DNA from: Nocardia asteroides
Lineage (GTDB): Bacteria > Actinomycetota > Actinomycetes > Mycobacteriales > Mycobacteriaceae
DNA: 64,000 nucleotides
Assembly: GCF_021183625.1 (NCBI RefSeq)
Contig: NZ_CP089214.1
Coordinates: 310,001 to 374,000 of the forward strand
Direction of reading: 5' to 3'
Part shown: piece by piece, positions 61,618 to 64,000 of the stretch
How positions within the stretch are numbered: position 1 is the first letter of the stretch
Layout of the letters: each line of letters begins with the position of its first letter
The notes under the pieces: model-generated
Database searches by the model: none
The model's input: the letters and a program-made list of their open reading frames with translations, nothing else
What the model was told of the DNA's origin: nothing
Made by a program: the position numbers and the translations under genes

Positions 61618-61790
61618 GGAGCAGCGCACCCAGGCTCGCCCCGGCGCCGCCGCCTACCCTCGAGCCTATGGCTTCCACGCAGTTCGGCGCCTATTTGAAA
61701 GCGCGGCGCGCCCAGCTCGACCCGGCCGCGGTGAACCTGCCGAGCACCGGGTATCGGCGGGTGCCGGGGTTGCGGCGCGAAGAGGTCGCG
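61602..61790 (+). repeat. Right copy of the regulator 5' repeat (island right edge)
   Basis: This is the partner of 48465-48653. It covers the promoter with CCTGGG-N9-CCCAGG (61614-61634) and the first 123 coding bases of the intact regulator. Unlike the left copy it has no frameshift. The repeats are in direct orientation about 13.1 kb apart. Confidence 0.88.
61614..61634. promoter_or_regulatory. Inverted repeat CCTGGG-N9-CCCAGG, right copy
   Basis: Perfect 6-bp arms separated by nine bases, 33 bp before the intact regulator's ATG. The same element is at 48477-48497 in front of the SDR. The conservation while surrounding bases drift suggests an operator for this regulator. Confidence 0.62.
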
Positions 61791-62489
61791 CTGCTGGCAG
61801 GGATCTCCGTCGACTATTACGTCCGGCTGGAGCAAGGCCGGGAGCGGACCCCGTCGGCGCAGGTCGTCGAAGCGCTGGCGGCGGCGTTGCGGCTGGGTGA
61901 CGATGCCCGCGAGCATCTGTTCCGGCTGGCCGGGCTCGGCCCGCGGGCGCGCGCGGCGGCCGGGCCGGCTCGGGTCGACCCGAGCCTGGCGGCGCTGCTG
62001 GCGGCCTGGCCGGACAACCCGGCCGTCGTCTACAACCGCGCCTACGACGTGCTCGCGTCGAACCCGATCGCCGACATCCTGTTCCACGGCTGGGCGCACT
62101 CGACGAACCTTGTGCACGTGGTCTTCACCGACCCGGCCGCACGCGCCTTCTACCGCGACTGGCGCGAGGTCGCCCGCAATACCGTCGCCGGGTTCCGGCT
62201 GAACCACGGCAAGGCGCCGGACGATCCGCGCATCCGGCAGGTGCTCGCCGAACTGCTCGCCGCGAGCCCGGACTTCGCCGAGCTGTGGGGCAGCCACGAC
62301 GCGCGCGGGAAGGCGCTGGAGAGCAAGCGGTTCCAGCACCGCGATGTCGGGCCGCTGACGCTGACCATGCAGACCTTCGACGTGCGCTCCAGCCCCGGGC
62401 AGGAGCTGGTCGTCTACCACGCCGAGCCGGGGTCGGCGAGCAGCGAGGCGCTCACCCTGCTCGGGACGCTGGCGGCGACGCGCGGTTAG
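61668..62489 (+). CDS. Helix-turn-helix regulator with MmyB-like ligand domain
   Basis: The 273-residue protein has an XRE HTH at about 8-75 (AYLKARRAQLDPAAVNLP, GLRREEVALLAGISVDYYVRLEQGRERTPSAQVVEALAAAL) and a C-terminal PAS-like MmyB ligand domain (PAVVYNRAYDVLASNPIADILFHGWAHSTNLVHVVFTDPAARAFYRDW). Such regulators bind fatty acids or other small hydrophobic ligands and usually sit next to an SDR gene. Here the SDR partner is 13 kb to the left beside a broken copy. ATG 61668 aligns with the remnant's start. Confidence 0.92.
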   Translation: MASTQFGAYLKARRAQLDPAAVNLPSTGYRRVPGLRREEVALLAGISVDYYVRLEQGRERTPSAQVVEALAAALRLGDDAREHLFRLAGLGPRARAAAGPARVDPSLAALLAAWPDNPAVVYNRAYDVLASNPIADILFHGWAHSTNLVHVVFTDPAARAFYRDWREVARNTVAGFRLNHGKAPDDPRIRQVLAELLAASPDFAELWGSHDARGKALESKRFQHRDVGPLTLTMQTFDVRSSPGQELVVYHAEPGSASSEALTLLGTLAATRG

Positions 62490-62512
62490 GGGTTCTCCCG
62501 GATTTCGTTTCC

Positions 62513-62544
62513 TTACTCGCGGGCGTATATTCGTCTGCGAGTAA
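62513..62544. promoter_or_regulatory. PadR operator: TTACTCGC-N16-GCGAGTAA
   Basis: Perfect 8-bp arms (62513-62520 and 62537-62544) enclose TATATT at 62526, a likely -10. The PadR start lies 14 bases after the right arm, after an AAAGGAGG. The arrangement indicates autorepression. Confidence 0.82.
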
Positions 62545-62557
62545 AGGAGGCGGGATC

Positions 62558-63190
62558 GTGGGAGCGCGCAAGGTCGACAACCTGATGGCGTTGGCAATTC
62601 TCTCGGTCATGGTGGAGCGGCCCATGCACCGCTACGAGATCGCCGCCACCCTGCGCTCGCACGGCAAAGACCAGGACATGGATATCAAGTGGGGCTCGCT
62701 CTACACGGTGGTCCGCAATATGGAGAAGGCCGGCTTCCTGGAGATCGTCGGCAGCGAACGCGCGGGCGCCCGCCCCGAGCGGGTCATCTACCGGATCACC
62801 GAGGCGGGCCGCAAAGAACTCGTCGACTGGACCCGCGACCTGGTGGCCCGCCCGCAGCGCGAGCAGAGCCGCTTCGTGGCCGGGCTCTCGGTGCTCGCCG
62901 TGCTCTCCCCGGACGAGGTGGTGTCCCTGCTCGAGCAGCGCGCCGCCGCGCTCGAGAACACCCTGGCCGAGATCCGCGCGCAGGTCGGCGCGGTCGAGGG
63001 GCTGCCGCGGCTGTTCCTGATCGAGACCGAGTTCGGCGTCGCCATGCTGGAGGCCGAGCTGGGCTGGGTGCGCGGGCTGTGCGCCGAACTCGCCGAGGGC
63101 ACCTTCCCCGAGGTCGACACCTGGCGGCAACTCAACCGCGCCCTGTTCGACCCGGCGGCGCCCGCGGTACCGGGGTGGTCGACGGAGTAA
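62558..63190 (+). CDS. PadR family transcriptional regulator
   Basis: The 210-residue protein has a winged helix (LMALAILSVMVERPMHRYEIAATLRSHG, KWGSLYTVVRNMEKAGFLEIVG) and a coiled-coil C-terminal dimerisation domain (VSLLEQRAAALENTLAEIRAQVGAVEG, then LIETEFGVAMLEAELGWVRGLCAELAEG), as in PadR-s2/AphA. GTG 62558 has AAAGGAGG 9 bases before. It sits behind a palindromic promoter. The FAD monooxygenase 203 bases downstream is the likely target. Confidence 0.93.
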   Translation: MGARKVDNLMALAILSVMVERPMHRYEIAATLRSHGKDQDMDIKWGSLYTVVRNMEKAGFLEIVGSERAGARPERVIYRITEAGRKELVDWTRDLVARPQREQSRFVAGLSVLAVLSPDEVVSLLEQRAAALENTLAEIRAQVGAVEGLPRLFLIETEFGVAMLEAELGWVRGLCAELAEGTFPEVDTWRQLNRALFDPAAPAVPGWSTE

Positions 63191-63392
63191 GGGTGAGCGG
63201 AAGTCACCGCGCGGGCAACGCTCGCAACTATGCACACCGGGCCCGGCAACGGTGCGGCAACACCATCGCCGAGCCCGGATCTACCGTCTCGAACCGCGCC
63301 CGCGGAGCGCACCCGGCCACGAGGCTGGCACCACGAGGATATCCGGGTGGGCACGCGGGACGGTTCGGGCTGCTCGAAATCAGGAGAACATT

Positions 63393-64000
63393 ATGTCCAC
63401 TCCCGCAATCCGCACCGCGATCGTCGCCGGTGGCGGCATCGCCGGAACCGTCGCCGCCACCGCGCTCCGGCTGGCCGGTATCGACGCCCAGGTGTACGAG
63501 GCATACCCGGCCGACAGCTCGTGGCCCGGCTCCGGGCTCGCGCTCGCCCCCAACGGGCTGGCCGCGCTCGACATCATCGGCGCCGGTGACGCCGTGCGCG
63601 CCATCGGCGTCGACGTGAGCGGCACCCGCATGTCGGTCGGACGGCGCACCCACGAGCTGCCCGGCCTCGACGACCTGCCGCCGCTGTCGCTGGTCGACCG
63701 CGGTGACCTCGTCCGGGTGCTGCGCGAGCACGCCGCCGCCGCGGGCGTTCCGTTCGAGTTCGGCGCCCGGCTGACCGGCGTCGAGGAACACGACGGCGGC
63801 GTGACCGCCCGGTTCGCCGCCGGCCGCACCGCCACCGCCGACATCCTGATCGGCGCCGACGGCATCCGCTCCGCGGTCCGCGCGCTGATCGATCCGGCCG
63901 CGCCCGGACCGGACTACACCGGCATGCTCGGCTTCGGCGCCGTCGTCCCGTGCGAGGTCGGCATCCCGGCGGGCACCATGCAGTTCGCGTACGGCAAACG
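63393..64000 (+). CDS. FAD-dependent monooxygenase, N-terminal part (cut by window edge)
   Basis: It starts with ATG 63393 after AGGAGA and runs off the right end. It shows the dinucleotide-binding motif AIVAGGGIAGTVAATALRLAG and continues with AVDRGDLVRVLREH-type segments and the DG motif DILIGADGIRSAVRAL, all typical of class A flavin monooxygenases (PHBH type). It probably hydroxylates an aromatic or polyketide compound. Placement after PadR fits regulated detoxification. The substrate-binding half is not visible. Confidence 0.9.
   Translation, partial: MSTPAIRTAIVAGGGIAGTVAATALRLAGIDAQVYEAYPADSSWPGSGLALAPNGLAALDIIGAGDAVRAIGVDVSGTRMSVGRRTHELPGLDDLPPLSLVDRGDLVRVLREHAAAAGVPFEFGARLTGVEEHDGGVTARFAAGRTATADILIGADGIRSAVRALIDPAAPGPDYTGMLGFGAVVPCEVGIPAGTMQFAYGK

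Noticed and set aside
1..64000. tRNA, rRNA, CRISPR array or riboswitch
   Set aside because: I looked for cloverleaf ends, repeated spacers and leader structures, particularly at the island edges, and saw none. A covariance-model scan would be needed to exclude small RNAs.

Overview
The window is GC-rich, densely packed chromosomal DNA from a mycothiol-producing actinomycete. It is most likely Nocardia or a close relative in the Mycobacteriales. The clues are the mycothiol ligase gene mshC beside its usual neighbours, MMPL and Mtb12-like envelope proteins, ANTAR regulators, frequent GTG starts and many 4-bp ATGA/GTGA overlaps. Both edges cut through genes: a molybdopterin oxidoreductase on the left and an FAD monooxygenase on the right.

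Positions 1-24,400 look like housekeeping or core DNA. In order they hold a molybdopterin enzyme, a Na+/H+ antiporter carrying a UBP zinc finger, a TetR regulator, the mshC / SCO1664-like / DUF3090 / histidine-phosphatase cluster, an aldo-keto reductase, a three-gene haem or siderophore ABC importer, an MMPL transporter, lipoproteins, class 2 pyrD, a PfkB-like protein paired with GTP cyclohydrolase II, an acyl-CoA ligase, a PEBP protein and an M20 peptidase. The strong hairpin at 22,403-22,446 serves two convergent genes.

Positions 24,500-48,430 hold metabolic and regulatory operons. There are two convergent ANTAR regulators, an AI-2E-type permease and a debranching enzyme/glycosyltransferase pair. 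An operon of DUF6285, phosphotransferase and acyl-CoA dehydrogenase resembles lvaB-lvaA-lvaC. An ArsR/SRPBCC pair has a palindromic promoter. There is a NERD-like membrane protein with internal repeats. A GntR-controlled ring-opening amidohydrolase operon has twin TTGTATACAA sites. MerR and PucR regulators, a zinc alcohol dehydrogenase and an SDR complete the stretch.

Positions 48,430-61,670 form an accessory island. Its edges carry two diverged copies of the start of one helix-turn-helix regulator gene; the left copy is broken and the right one is intact. Inside lies a two-gene Gabija-like defence system, an OLD-family ATPase/TOPRIM nuclease followed by a UvrD-like helicase. Next comes an IS3 element with a decayed IS30 element inserted into it, then a small operon of four unknown proteins opposite an XRE regulator with clear palindromes. 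The last part is a mosaic of single genes separated by short repeats derived from the regulator.

The final 2.3 kb holds the intact regulator and a PadR regulator with an inverted-repeat operator, upstream of the FAD monooxygenase. No tRNA, rRNA, CRISPR array or phage structural gene was seen. Coordinates come from reading frames and start signals by eye. Functional names rest on motif recognition, not on database searches.
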